From Nocardioides islandensis (lineage in GTDB: Bacteria; Actinomycetota; Actinomycetes; Propionibacteriales; Nocardioidaceae), in the NCBI RefSeq assembly GCF_015352455.1, contig NZ_JADKPN010000019.1, positions 1 through 64,000 on the forward strand: 64,000 nt of DNA, given 5' to 3'. A program made the position numbers and the translations under genes. Position 1 is the first letter of the stretch; every line of letters begins with the position of its first letter. The notes under the pieces were generated by a model. The model was not told the origin of the DNA, did no database searches, and was given only the letters and a program-made list of their open reading frames with translations. This document shows, one piece after another, positions 33,590 to 42,666 of the stretch.

Positions 33590-34243
33590 TCACTCCAATG
33601 CGTCAGGTGCTGCATGGCTGCGAGGAGACGCCACGCGCCGTTCTCCACGGAGCAGCAGGACGCTGAACGCCACAACCAGTGCGATGAAGCCGAGTGGTGC
33701 CAGCACTTCCAGCGGGTCACCGCTGAACAGGATCGCGACGGCTCGGACAGCGGCCGCGAGGCCGACGAGCATGGCCAGCCAACGGAACCACGTTGGCCCG
33801 TGCCCCGCCCATCCACAGGCAGCGAACCCGGTGATGGTGACGAACAGGAGCACATCAGTCAGATCCGAGAGTTCCGCCAAGGCGTGAACCCGTCCGGCCG
33901 AGGCGCTGTGGTGGACCAGCACCAGCATCAGCGGCGGGATGAGCGTGACAAGCGAGGCGATGACCATGGCACCGCCGGCAAGCAACGCGTAGCGCTTGGC
34001 ACCGACCAAGGTCGAGACGGCCAGCCCCAATAGGAAGAGGACGAGCGGCAGCGTCGCGATGAGCTCGACGATCTGCGACAGCAGAATCACGCCGGTGTGC
34101 TCCTCGTAGAAGCGGCGCACCTGCGCGACCGAGTCGTCGCCACCAGGGACACTCGCCATTCCGGCACCGATGAGCAGCAGCACGACGAACACCAGTCCCC
34201 AGCCGCCGGCCCGCCGGGTACGGGAGTCAGGTGCGCCGTTCAT
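33590..34243 (-). CDS. Multi-pass membrane protein, unknown function
   Basis: A 217-residue protein with about six transmembrane helices (GGWGLVFVVLLLIGAGMA, IVELIATLPLVLFLLGLAVS, YALLAGGAMVIASLVTLIPPLMLVLV, LTDVLLFVTITGFAACGW, WLAMLVGLAAAVRAVAIL, LAPLGFIALVVAFSVLLL). An extracytoplasmic VRRFYEEHTG loop resembles the DUF4386-type gene upstream (NDAAEFF), suggesting distant relationship. ATG at 34241-34243. It is the last gene before the third att-like copy. Confidence 0.75.
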   Translation of the reverse strand: MNGAPDSRTRRAGGWGLVFVVLLLIGAGMASVPGGDDSVAQVRRFYEEHTGVILLSQIVELIATLPLVLFLLGLAVSTLVGAKRYALLAGGAMVIASLVTLIPPLMLVLVHHSASAGRVHALAELSDLTDVLLFVTITGFAACGWAGHGPTWFRWLAMLVGLAAAVRAVAILFSGDPLEVLAPLGFIALVVAFSVLLLRGERRVASPRSHAAPDALE

Positions 34244-34380
34244 GTTGATCACACGCACAGTTAACGCCCGAGCCGGGCACTTTGGTGATGGCACGCGGGG
34301 AGCAGACCTGACGACCAGCGTCGCGGACGTGGTGTCAGCTTCCCGGCTTCCGAGTCTTCGAGCGTGGGCAAGCCGGCTCG

Positions 34381-34447
34381 ACGACATCCGGGCCGGCAAG
34401 ATCCGCGCGTCGCCCCGTTGTGCTTCGGCAGACGCGGGCCGACTCGG
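34381..34447 (+). other. Attachment-site copy 3 with decayed terminator
   Basis: This 67-base stretch matches 29151-29218 at 58 of 68 aligned positions, including ACGACATC of the glnA end, AGATCCGC and TGCTTCGGCAGA. The hairpin corresponding to 29182-29211 has lost several pairs (about 34412-34440). It marks the right edge of the second inserted segment; the housekeeping-type aminotransferase gene begins 53 bases later. Confidence 0.6.
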
Positions 34448-34499
34448 GTGTCGACGACAGGTCGCGAACTGGCAGGTGCGGTCGGACTACCGTGGAGAG

Positions 34500-36179
34500 G
34501 TGTCAGAGTCTCCCCTGCTCGAGCTGATCCGCCGCTCGGTGATCGGCGAGGACCACGTGATGGTGACGCCCTACGGCAATCGAAGGGTGACCTATGCCGA
34601 CTACACCGCCTCCGGGCGCGCGCTGACGTTCATCGAGGACTTCATCCGGGACGAGGTGCTGCCCGTCTATGCCAACACCCATACAGAGTCCAGCGGCACC
34701 GGCCTGCAGACCACGCGGTTGCGCGAGGACGCCCGCCGCATCATCCGCGAGGCCGTGGGCGGCGACGACGACACCGTGGTCATCTTCGCCGGGTCTGGCT
34801 GCACGGGTGCGATCTCCAAGCTGATCGGGGTGTTGGGACTTCGAATCCCCTCCGCCCTGGAGGACCGCTACCACCTGATGCAGCACATCCCTGCGGAGCA
34901 GCGGCCGGTGGTCTTCATCGGTCCTTTCGAGCACCATTCCAACGAGCTGCCGTGGCGGGAGTCGATCGCCGACGTGGTGACCATCGGTCAGGACATCGAT
35001 GGGCACATCGACCTGGCAGCTCTCCGGGAGGAGCTGGACCGGTACTCCGACCGGCCGTTGTTGATCGGATCCTTCTCAGCCGCCTCCAACGTGACCGGGA
35101 TCATCTCGGACACTGCCGCCATCTCCACCCTGCTCCATCAACACGGCGCGCTGTCGTTCTGGGACTACGCGGCCGCGGCGCCGTACGTCGACATCGCCAT
35201 GTGCGCCGGGCCCGACGGCCCGCTGGCCTACAAGGACGCCATCTTCCTGTCTCCCCACAAGCTCATCGGCGGTCCCGCCACCCCCGGAGTGCTGGTGGCC
35301 AGGCGCGACCTGTTCACCAACCGGGTCCCCGACCAGCCGGGTGGCGGCACGGTGATGTACGTCAACCCCGACGAGCACCGGTACGTCATCGACGTGGAGC
35401 AACGCGAGGAGGGCGGAACCCCGGCGATCATCGGGGCCATCCGCGCCGGCCTGGTCTTCCAGCTCAAGCAGGCCGTGGGCGTCCCGGCGATCCGCGCCGC
35501 AGAGGACCGTCTCCTGGCCCGCGCCGTGTCGGCGTGGCAGAGCGAGCCCGCGATCGAGATCCTCGGCAACCTCGAGGCGCAACGACTCTCGATCGTCTCG
35601 TTCGTGGTCCGCGCGCCGTCGGGCAGGTACCTCCACCACAACTTCGTGGTCGCGGTGCTCAACGACCTGTTCGGCATCCAGTCGCGCGGCGGATGTTCGT
35701 GCGCCGGCCCCTACGGTCACCGGCTGCTCGGCATCGACATCGAGCGCAGCCACGAGTTCGAGCGCGAGATCGCGGGTGGCTGTGAGGGGATCAAGCCCGG
35801 CTGGGTACGGGTGAACTTCAACTACTTCCTGTCCGACGCGGTCGCCGACTACGTCATCGAGGCGGTCCGCCTGGTCGCCCGCGACGGCTGGCGGCTGCTC
35901 GGGGACTACCGGTTCGACCTGGCATCCGGGCGCTGGACCCACCGCACCGGCCTGGTCGAGCCGCCGATGAGGCTCGGCGATGTGAAGTACGACGCCTCAG
36001 GGATCCACGCGCCGACGTCGAGCCTGACCGGCGGGGAGGACATGCTCGCCGAGCAGCTCCGCGAGGGCGCCGAGATCCTGCAGGCCGCGCCCGAGCCCGA
36101 CCTGACCCCGCCGACCGCCGTCTCCGACGACTTCGAGCACCTGCGCTGGTTCGACCTGCCGGCCTCCGCTGTCCACTGA
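34500..36179 (+). CDS. Class V aminotransferase-fold PLP enzyme
   Basis: A 559-residue PLP-dependent enzyme of the aminotransferase class V/cysteine desulfurase superfamily. The PLP region includes FAGSGCTGAISKLIG, the SFSAASNVTGIISD segment, DYAAAAPYVDI (Asp contacting PLP) and the Schiff-base lysine in SPHKLIGGPATPGVL. The C-terminal RGGCSCAGPYGHRLLG cysteine pair resembles the active-site loop of SufS-type enzymes. The GTG at 34500 follows GGAG closely; an ATG at 34560 is the next option. Reaction unknown (amino-group transfer or C-S lyase). Intact despite abutting the island edge. Confidence 0.85.
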   Translation: MSESPLLELIRRSVIGEDHVMVTPYGNRRVTYADYTASGRALTFIEDFIRDEVLPVYANTHTESSGTGLQTTRLREDARRIIREAVGGDDDTVVIFAGSGCTGAISKLIGVLGLRIPSALEDRYHLMQHIPAEQRPVVFIGPFEHHSNELPWRESIADVVTIGQDIDGHIDLAALREELDRYSDRPLLIGSFSAASNVTGIISDTAAISTLLHQHGALSFWDYAAAAPYVDIAMCAGPDGPLAYKDAIFLSPHKLIGGPATPGVLVARRDLFTNRVPDQPGGGTVMYVNPDEHRYVIDVEQREEGGTPAIIGAIRAGLVFQLKQAVGVPAIRAAEDRLLARAVSAWQSEPAIEILGNLEAQRLSIVSFVVRAPSGRYLHHNFVVAVLNDLFGIQSRGGCSCAGPYGHRLLGIDIERSHEFEREIAGGCEGIKPGWVRVNFNYFLSDAVADYVIEAVRLVARDGWRLLGDYRFDLASGRWTHRTGLVEPPMRLGDVKYDASGIHAPTSSLTGGEDMLAEQLREGAEILQAAPEPDLTPPTAVSDDFEHLRWFDLPASAVH

Positions 36180-36373
36180 CCCTCGAGGGCTTTCACGCCG
36201 ATGAGAGGAACAGCTTCTCCGCCTTCCTCACGTCGACGCAGAGCAGCTGTCCGGCTCCCGGCCGCCCGAGGCCTTCCACCACGCCATCACACCGCTCTGG
36301 GCCCTGACCTGGTCTCATGTCTGAACTCGCAGCGGCGAGTGCGCTGACGGGCAACGACTGGGAGGCTGGAGCC

Positions 36374-37069
36374 ATGTCCACCCCGAAGCAGCCGTACCGG
36401 GACCCCCTCGAGCGCGCAGTCATGGAGGCACTCGGGGAGGCGACCGGCCGCGAGACTCGGGAGAACCCGGTCCTCGCGGGCACGGGCGGTCCCGCCGGCA
36501 ACGCGCTGCTCACCGCGTGGACGGGGCTGGTGCTGCTGGTCGTGTCGTCCGCCGAGCTGCTAACGCTCTTCAACGTGCGGGGGCTGATCTCCTGGCACGT
36601 CGCCCTCGGCGCCCTGCTGATCCCACCGGCCGGCATGAAGACCGCCAGCACGGGCTGGCGGATGGTGCGCTACTACGCGGGAGCCACGTCGTACCGGCGA
36701 GCGGGGCCACCACCGATGCTCCTGCGAGTGCTCGGCCCCGTGGTCGTGGCCTCGACGCTCGGCCTGCTCGGCACCGGCGTCCTCCTGGTGCTGCTGGGCG
36801 AGGAGAGATCACGGCACACTCCCCTCGACCTCGCCGCGTGGCGTGTCGACTGGGTGACTGCTCACCAGGCCTTCTTCGCGGTCTGGGTCGGCGCCGCCGG
36901 ACTGCACCTGCTCGGGCGCATCGTCCCGGCGCTCCGCACCACGATGCTGAACCGCCCGTCCACGCGAGTGCCCGGACGCTGGATCCGGCTCCTCTGGCTG
37001 GTCGTCATGGCGGTCGCGGCCGCCGCTCTCGCCGTCGTTCTGGTCCACGCCGACGCCAGCTGGCGATAG
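36374..37069 (+). CDS. Multi-pass membrane protein (cytochrome b561/DUF4405-like)
   Basis: A 231-residue protein with five transmembrane helices (LLTAWTGLVLLVVSSAELLTL, WHVALGALLIPPAGM, LLRVLGPVVVASTLGLLGTGVLLVLL, AHQAFFAVWVGAAGLHLLG, WIRLLWLVVMAVAAAALAVVLV). Histidines in helices 2 and 4 (WHVALG, AHQAFF, GLHLLGR) could bind haem. The ATG at 36374 has GGAGG eight bases upstream and beats the ATG at 36317. Function not established. Confidence 0.72.
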   Translation: MSTPKQPYRDPLERAVMEALGEATGRETRENPVLAGTGGPAGNALLTAWTGLVLLVVSSAELLTLFNVRGLISWHVALGALLIPPAGMKTASTGWRMVRYYAGATSYRRAGPPPMLLRVLGPVVVASTLGLLGTGVLLVLLGEERSRHTPLDLAAWRVDWVTAHQAFFAVWVGAAGLHLLGRIVPALRTTMLNRPSTRVPGRWIRLLWLVVMAVAAAALAVVLVHADASWR

Positions 37070-37117
37070 GGCCCCAGGTATCGGTCCCCCACCGCCGTCC
37101 ACGAGGGGATCGTCGGA

Positions 37118-38227
37118 TCACCTGAAGTGCAGGCTCGCCACCATGTCGTCGAACGACGTGTGGTCGAGGCTCCCGGCCTGGTCGGCGTAGTCGCGCTCCC
37201 AGATCATGACGGGCCTGCCTGCGACGTCGAGGACGACCATCCTGAGCACCAGCTCGTCCTGGGGACCGAAGCACTCGCCGGCGTCCAGCCCGGGCTCGGG
37301 ACAGCCGAGAGCCCCCTCGAGGGACTCCGCCCCAGGGGAGAGCCCGACCGTCACCTCGACCGCGGGGTGACCGTCCACCTCCGTGTCGACACGGTCGGTC
37401 ATGGTCGCGCCGGAGCCGGCGAGCGAGAGCACGTACGTCGTGAAGTCCGCCGGCGGCGACGACTCGGTCCTCGACCCCGGCCGGTACACCGACACCGGCG
37501 AGAGCACTCTCAGGGCTCGCTGCTCGTCCGCCGACTGCCAGGTGGCGAAGTGCTCCGCGGTCTCAGCCGAGCCCGGGTCGAGCCAGTCGGCGAGCCGGAT
37601 CTCGAACGGCGCCACGAACGTGTCGACCACCTGGACGGAGCTGCCGGCGCCCGGCGACCCGCCGCCTGGCGTCTCGGCGTCCTGGAGGGCGAACGGCGCA
37701 GACTCGAAGACCATCGTGCCCGCGATGATGTCGTCGTCAGGGATGTCGCATCCACCGGCCACGAAGTCGACCAGGTCGAGGGTGAGGAGTGTGTCGTCGA
37801 GCGCGAAGTCGAAGGTGGTCTCGCCGCACTGGTCCGTCGCCACGAACGTGTTGGCGCCCGTCAGCTCGTAGGCGGCGCGGAACCCTTCCTGAGGTGAGCC
37901 ATCGTCGACGATCTCGTCCTGGACGAGCGTGCCTGCGGTGACCACCAGCTCGAAGACGACCGTCCCGGTGTAGTGACCGGCCATCTGCTCCGCCTTCGCC
38001 GCGGGATATCCGGCCGCTGTTGCGGCGTCGACGAGGTCCTGCGCCCGCAGTGGGTCCGTCCGGTACGTGCCCTCCGGCAGCACGGCATCGGACGCCGGGC
38101 TCGCACTGGCCGGCGTACCCGAGGGTGTCGTGGCTCCGTCTGTCTGGTCCGAGCCGCCACCGCCGCAGCCGGGGGTGACGAGCACGAGAGCCAGGCACAG
38201 GCCCGGCAAGCCGTGACGCATCGCCAT
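37118..38227 (-). CDS. Putative lipoprotein, unknown function
   Basis: A 369-residue exported protein with lipobox VTPGC (Cys about 21) and a Gly/Ser/Thr linker. The first domain (about 50-190) begins PEGTYRTDPLRAQDLVDAATAAGY, a pattern of actinobacterial lipoproteins whose Pro-Glu-Gly-Thr-Tyr-Arg strand starts a lipocalin-like fold. The second domain (about 195-369) has RVLSPVSVYRPGSRTE and MVVLDVAGRPVMIWERDYADQ. ATG with GGGAG upstream. It is divergent from a LuxR gene. Confidence 0.75.
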   Translation of the reverse strand: MAMRHGLPGLCLALVLVTPGCGGGGSDQTDGATTPSGTPASASPASDAVLPEGTYRTDPLRAQDLVDAATAAGYPAAKAEQMAGHYTGTVVFELVVTAGTLVQDEIVDDGSPQEGFRAAYELTGANTFVATDQCGETTFDFALDDTLLTLDLVDFVAGGCDIPDDDIIAGTMVFESAPFALQDAETPGGGSPGAGSSVQVVDTFVAPFEIRLADWLDPGSAETAEHFATWQSADEQRALRVLSPVSVYRPGSRTESSPPADFTTYVLSLAGSGATMTDRVDTEVDGHPAVEVTVGLSPGAESLEGALGCPEPGLDAGECFGPQDELVLRMVVLDVAGRPVMIWERDYADQAGSLDHTSFDDMVASLHFR

Positions 38228-38339
38228 GGTGAGCTCCCTCCCGGCCTCGGCCTCGGTGGTCTCGTGTGATGCTCCGACGGCGCGGGGCGGCGCGGATCCC
38301 CCTACTTCTCGGGGGTCGACGTCGGTGCGACACTCGGCT

Positions 38340-39368
38340 ATGGCGGATCAGCTCCTCGCTGCTCGCGCCGCGCTGGCGGCGGAAGCGCGCAGGCCTGGCT
38401 CGGGGGCCGACTTCACCGGCGCCCTCATGGCAACGGTCCGTCGCGTGATCGGCTTCGACGGCTACTGCCTGCTCGGGCTCGACCCGGCGACGGGGCTGCG
38501 GTCGTCGATGTTCTCGCGCCACGGCCTGGACGGCGTGGCGGACCGGCTGGCGTACAACGAGAAGGTCGAGGTCGACGTCAACAAGTACGTCGAGCTGGCG
38601 GCCGCGCCTCGTCCGGTCGGCCTGTTGGGCGGGCGCCGGTCCTCCCGCCCGCACAGCCCACGGTACGAGGAGATCATCCGCCCCGCGGGGTTCTCCTCCG
38701 AGCTGCGCCTGGTGCTGAGGGGACAGGGGCGTCTGTGGGGCGCCCTCGTCCTGTTCCGGGACACGGGCGGGCGCCCGTTCGACGAGGGAGATGCCGACGC
38801 CGCGCTGGCGATCGCCGAGCCGCTGACGAGGGCGGTCCGCTCCTACCCGGTCCGTCCGGTCGCGGCCCGCCGACGGCCGCTGGCACCTGGGGTGGTCACC
38901 CTCGATGCCGGCAACCGGGTGACGAGCATGTCCCCCCACGCCCGGGACTGGTTGGACGACTTCCGTGCCGGAGGGGACGACGAGGTCGAGCTGGAGGATG
39001 CCATGCGCGTCGTGCACGATGTCGGGCTGGCCGCCAGGACCGGCCGCGACGAGGCGTCGTGCTTGGTCCGGACCACGAGCGGGCGATGGCTGCTCGTGCA
39101 CGGCGAGCCGGTCGAACCCGACTCGCCGACGATCGCGGTGGTGCTGGCACCGGCGGCGCTTGGCGACGTCCTGCGGGCCGCGTCCGCGTGGTTCGGGCTG
39201 ACGCGCCGCGAGGAACAGGTGGCAGGTCTGGTGGCCCAGGGCCTGAGCGCTCGAAGGATGGCGCGCGCGCTGAACCTCTCTCCGCTGACGGTCAACGACC
39301 ATCTGGGCGTGATCTACCGCAAGGCGGGCGTCTCCGGGCGCGACGAGCTGGTGGCCCGCCTGACCTGA
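38340..39368 (+). CDS. LuxR family regulator with GAF-like sensor
   Basis: A 342-residue protein. Residues about 1-170 look like a GAF domain (FDGYCLLGLDPATGLRSS, then RLVLRGQGRLWGALVLFRDTGGRPFDEGD). A PAS-like segment (about 175-265, VVTLDAGNRVTSMSPHARDWL) follows. The C terminus is a LuxR helix-turn-helix (LTRREEQVAGLVAQGLSARRMARALNLSPLTVNDHLGVIYRKAG). ATG at 38340. It is divergent from the lipoprotein gene, a plausible target. Confidence 0.88.
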   Translation: MADQLLAARAALAAEARRPGSGADFTGALMATVRRVIGFDGYCLLGLDPATGLRSSMFSRHGLDGVADRLAYNEKVEVDVNKYVELAAAPRPVGLLGGRRSSRPHSPRYEEIIRPAGFSSELRLVLRGQGRLWGALVLFRDTGGRPFDEGDADAALAIAEPLTRAVRSYPVRPVAARRRPLAPGVVTLDAGNRVTSMSPHARDWLDDFRAGGDDEVELEDAMRVVHDVGLAARTGRDEASCLVRTTSGRWLLVHGEPVEPDSPTIAVVLAPAALGDVLRAASAWFGLTRREEQVAGLVAQGLSARRMARALNLSPLTVNDHLGVIYRKAGVSGRDELVARLT

Positions 39369-39450
39369 CCTCGGACGCTGCGGCGGTCACGCCCGCGTGA
39401 GTCCTGGAGCAGTCAGGTTCCCGACAGGCGGCGTCCGGCACCGTCCGCGC

Positions 39451-40272
39451 ATGACCTCGACCTCACCCGCCGTGAGCCGCGCTCGGCTGATGCTCAACAA
39501 GGTGCCGGAAGTCACCGTGTACTTCTGGGTCATCAAGATCCTCTGTACGACGGTCGGCGAGAGCTTCGCCGACTACGTCAACGAGACCCTGGGCTTCGGG
39601 CTCACGAACACGACCCTCGTGTTCTCAGCCGCCCTGGTCGCGGTGCTCGTGGCGCAGTTCCGGCTGAGCCGCTACGTGCCCGGCGTGTACTGGCTGGCCG
39701 TCGTGCTGATCAGCGTCGTCGGCACGTTGCTGACCGACAACCTCACCGACGCCCGCGGCGTACCCCTCTGGATCAGCTCCACGGTCTTCGCCGTGCTGCT
39801 GGCCGGGGTCTTCGGCATCTGGTACGCGCGGGAGCGCACACTCTCCATCCACACCATCGTCACCACGCCGCGTGAAAGCTTCTACTGGCTGACGGTGCTG
39901 GTCACCTTCGCCCTCGGCACGGCCGTCGGCGACTGGACCCTCGACCTCACCGGCTGGTCGGCGGGCACGTCGATCCTGCTGCCGCTCGGCCTGATCCTGG
40001 CCGTGCTCGCGGCGTGGCGGCTCGGAGCCGGCCCGGTCCTGTCCTTCTGGCTGGCCTACATCCTGACCCGACCGCTGGGCGCGAACATCGGCGACTTCCT
40101 GTCCTCGCCGCGGTCGGACGGCGGCCTCGGCCTGGGCACCCTCGGCACCAGCGTGCTGTTCCTCGCCACGATCCTCGCCGTCGTGGTCTACCTGACGATC
40201 ACCGACAAGGACCGCACCGAAGCCCACCACGTGCTGTCGACGCCCGAGCCGGCGACGGAGACGCGGTCATGA
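39451..40272 (+). CDS. COG4705 family membrane protein
   Basis: A 273-residue protein with eight or so hydrophobic segments in two similar halves. Each half has a motif of the type KILCTTVGESFADYVNETLGFG and TFALGTAVGDWTLDLTGWSAG, an internal repeat typical of the COG4705 group; TRPLGANIGDFLSSP is also diagnostic. Bacterial relatives are sometimes co-encoded with metal or stress functions; transport of an unknown solute is possible. Its stop overlaps the next ATG (ATGA). Confidence 0.83.
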   Translation: MTSTSPAVSRARLMLNKVPEVTVYFWVIKILCTTVGESFADYVNETLGFGLTNTTLVFSAALVAVLVAQFRLSRYVPGVYWLAVVLISVVGTLLTDNLTDARGVPLWISSTVFAVLLAGVFGIWYARERTLSIHTIVTTPRESFYWLTVLVTFALGTAVGDWTLDLTGWSAGTSILLPLGLILAVLAAWRLGAGPVLSFWLAYILTRPLGANIGDFLSSPRSDGGLGLGTLGTSVLFLATILAVVVYLTITDKDRTEAHHVLSTPEPATETRS

Positions 40273-40712
40273 GCGCCGACCGACCCCGACGCATCCTGGT
40301 GGTCACCGACCAGGCGACACCGACGCCGGCCCTGCTGCGCGAGATCAGGAACCGCTCGGACGCCGCCGACACCCAGTTCCGCCTGGTCGTGGTGAACCCA
40401 GCCCGTGCGGAGCTTCACCTGCTCCACCCTGAGCGTCACGACAAGGCGGCCGAGGCCGAGGCCACGCTGCGGGCCGTCATCGCCGACGTCCAGCTGGCCG
40501 CGGGCGGCCCGGTGGTCGGGTCGGTCTCCATCCGGCACGACCCGATGGACGTGGTGGAGGAGACGGTCCACGACGAGCCGGTGGACGAGGTGATCCTCGC
40601 GCTGCCCGAGCACCGGCTGGCCGTCCTCCTCCACCAGGACCTGCCCCATCGGCTGGCGCGCCTCGGCATCCCGATCGGGCACCTCCCCGAGCCGGCCACG
40701 CCGCCGGCCTGA
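40269..40712 (+). CDS. Small universal-stress-like protein
   Basis: A 147-residue soluble protein coupled to the COG4705 gene by a 4-base overlap. RRILVVTDQATPTPALLREI opens a Rossmann-like alpha/beta fold, followed by FRLVVVNPARAELHLLHPE, DPMDVVEETVHDEPVDEVILALPEHR and LPHRLARLGIPIGHLPEP, the layout of UspA-like or GABA-permease-tail-like proteins. The ATP-binding GxxG(9)GS/T motif of true UspA is missing. Its function is probably tied to the membrane partner. Confidence 0.75.
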   Translation: MSADRPRRILVVTDQATPTPALLREIRNRSDAADTQFRLVVVNPARAELHLLHPERHDKAAEAEATLRAVIADVQLAAGGPVVGSVSIRHDPMDVVEETVHDEPVDEVILALPEHRLAVLLHQDLPHRLARLGIPIGHLPEPATPPA

Positions 40713-40787
40713 CCCCAGGTCCTGGGGCAGCCGACCCCTGGTCACCCCGTTCCACGTCGGCTGCCTGAGCCGTCTAGCGTCGACCAC

Positions 40788-41537
40788 GTGTCCACGAGCG
40801 AGTACGTCTGGTTCGGCGCCGGACTGCTCGTGCTGGTGGCCGCGACGATGGCGGTCGCGAGCGTCGCGGGCGTGGGGCTCGGCTGGACTCCGCTGTCCGC
40901 GCTCGCGCGAGCCACCGTCCAGCTGAGCGTGGTGGCCCTGCTGCTGCGCGGGATCCTCAGCGTCCCCGAGACGGTGGGCGCCTTCCTCCTGCTCATGGCG
41001 GCAACGGCGTCGTGGACCGCGTCGGGCCGGTTGCGGGACCTCTGGCACGGGCGCCGCGCGGCGGTGACCGGGGTCGTGGCCGGCGCCGCCGTCTCGCTGA
41101 CGGCGATCTTCGCGCTGCACCTGGTCGCTCTGCAGGTGCGCTTCCTGGTGGCGGTCGCCGGCATCATCATCGGCAACGCCATGAGCGCCGCGACCCTCGC
41201 GGGCCGCAACTTCCTGCGCGCGGCGGGCCACCGTCGCGACGAGGTGGAGGCGTGGCTCTCGCTCGGCGCGACGCCGTCACGCGCCAACCTCGAGATCGGC
41301 CAGGAAGCCGTCCGGGAGTCCCTGCTGCCGAACCTCGACCAGACCCGCTCGACGGGCCTCGTCACGCTGCCCGGCGCCTTCGTGGGCGCCCTCTTCGGGG
41401 GCGCGAGCCCCGCCGAGGCAGCCCAGTTCCAGCTGGTGGTGCTGGCGGGCATCGCCCTCGCGATGACCATCTGCGGCGTCGTGGTGACCCGCATGCTCGG
41501 GCGCACGCCGTACGTCGTGGCGACCGCGCGCGACTGA
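40788..41537 (+). CDS. FetB/UPF0014 family iron-export ABC permease
   Basis: A 249-residue membrane protein with seven hydrophobic segments. The family signatures are GLGWTPLSALARATVQLSVVALLLRG, the GIIIGNAMSAATLAGRNF helix, the cytosolic RRDEVEAWLSLGATPSRANLEI loop and LVTLPGAFVGALFGGASPAEAAQFQL. FetB normally needs the ATPase FetA; no ABC ATPase gene is nearby, so the partner is elsewhere or absent. GTG start. Confidence 0.85.
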   Translation: MSTSEYVWFGAGLLVLVAATMAVASVAGVGLGWTPLSALARATVQLSVVALLLRGILSVPETVGAFLLLMAATASWTASGRLRDLWHGRRAAVTGVVAGAAVSLTAIFALHLVALQVRFLVAVAGIIIGNAMSAATLAGRNFLRAAGHRRDEVEAWLSLGATPSRANLEIGQEAVRESLLPNLDQTRSTGLVTLPGAFVGALFGGASPAEAAQFQLVVLAGIALAMTICGVVVTRMLGRTPYVVATARD

Positions 41538-41595
41538 GCCCGACCAGCAGGGCGTCGTCAGGTGGCGGTCAGGCGTACGCCTCCACAGTTTCCCC

Positions 41596-42666
41596 ATGAC
41601 CTCGTCCGCCATCGTCGTCGTGTCGGGCAGCTACGGTGCCGGCCACGACGCCGCCGCCCAGGCGCTGACCGACCAGCTGCGGTCGGCGGGCCACCGGGTG
41701 AGCAGGTTCGACCTGGTGGACGAGCTCTCGTGGCGCGTCGGACGACTCCTCCGCTGGCTGTACTTCGCGCAGCTCAGGCTCCTCCCGGCCACCTGGGGAA
41801 CGACGCTGCGCTTCCTCGAGGGCGACGGCCTGCTCGTCCGCGCCGTGTGCCAGGTGCTCGCGCTGCTCGGACGCCCGTTGGTACGCCGGCTCCAGGGCGC
41901 CGACCTGGTGATCTCGACGCATCCCTTCGCCAGCCAGGCTCTCGGCGCCGCGCGTGCCGCCGGCCGGCTCGTGGCCCCCGTCGTGACGTACCTGACCGAC
42001 GCGTCGGTCCACCGCCTGTGGGTGCACGACCACGTCGACCTCCATCTCGCGATCCACGCGATCGCCGCCGCGCAGGCGGAAGCACTGGGCGGCCGGAGCG
42101 TCGTCGTCGAGCCCGCCGTCGCCCTCCCCGCACCGCTGCGAGCGAGCGACTGGGTGCCACCCTGGCCCGCGGGGAAGCCCGCCGCCCTCGTCGTGGGCGG
42201 TTCGTGCGGCGTGGGTGAGCTCCGGGCCAGCGCCATGGACGTGCTGGCCACCGGCTTGATGACACCCGTGGTGGTGTGCGGCACGAACGAGCGGCTGCGC
42301 GAGCAGGTCGAGGGGGTGCCCGGGCTGGTGGCGCTCGGCTGGCGTGACGACATGCCGTCCCTGCTCGCTGGAGCCGCCTGCGTGGTCCAGAACGCCGGCG
42401 GCATGACGTCCCTGGAGTCCCTCGCGGCCGGCACACCGACGCTGACCTACCGCCCCATTCCGGGTCACGGCCTCACCAACGCTCGCGCTCTCGACGACGC
42501 CGGTCTGGTCCCCTGGGTCCCGGACGCGGCCGGCCTGGAGGTCGCCCTGATGCGCATCCTCGTGTCGGGGTCGTCGGTCTCCCTCCCTCGCGAGGCTCCG
42601 TCGGTCGTCGAGGTGATGCAGCAGCGGGCCCTCCTCCTCCCGCAGCCCGCGCTCGTGGCGGCGTGA
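41596..42666 (+). CDS. MGDG-synthase-like glycosyltransferase
   Basis: A 356-residue GT28-type enzyme. The N-terminal domain, VVVSGSYGAGHDAAAQALTDQLRSAGH, is the MGDG-synthase acceptor/diacylglycerol motif. The C-terminal nucleotide-sugar domain has VVGGSCGVGELR and NAGGMTSLESLAAGTPTLTY. Expected reaction: transfer of a hexose from a UDP-sugar to a lipid acceptor at the inner membrane face. Its stop overlaps the deacetylase GTG by 4 bases, so the two act in the same pathway. Confidence 0.85.
   Translation: MTSSAIVVVSGSYGAGHDAAAQALTDQLRSAGHRVSRFDLVDELSWRVGRLLRWLYFAQLRLLPATWGTTLRFLEGDGLLVRAVCQVLALLGRPLVRRLQGADLVISTHPFASQALGAARAAGRLVAPVVTYLTDASVHRLWVHDHVDLHLAIHAIAAAQAEALGGRSVVVEPAVALPAPLRASDWVPPWPAGKPAALVVGGSCGVGELRASAMDVLATGLMTPVVVCGTNERLREQVEGVPGLVALGWRDDMPSLLAGAACVVQNAGGMTSLESLAAGTPTLTYRPIPGHGLTNARALDDAGLVPWVPDAAGLEVALMRILVSGSSVSLPREAPSVVEVMQQRALLLPQPALVAA

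Noticed and set aside
17749..34380. Integrase, transposase or excisionase gene expected for the insertions
   Set aside because: I read all frames for tyrosine or serine recombinase and DDE motifs and recognised none. The elements appear to have lost their recombinases.
37737..39302. Long minus-strand open frame opposite the LuxR gene
   Set aside because: It overlaps the antisense of a recognisable LuxR gene and a different frame of the lipoprotein gene, and has no domain.
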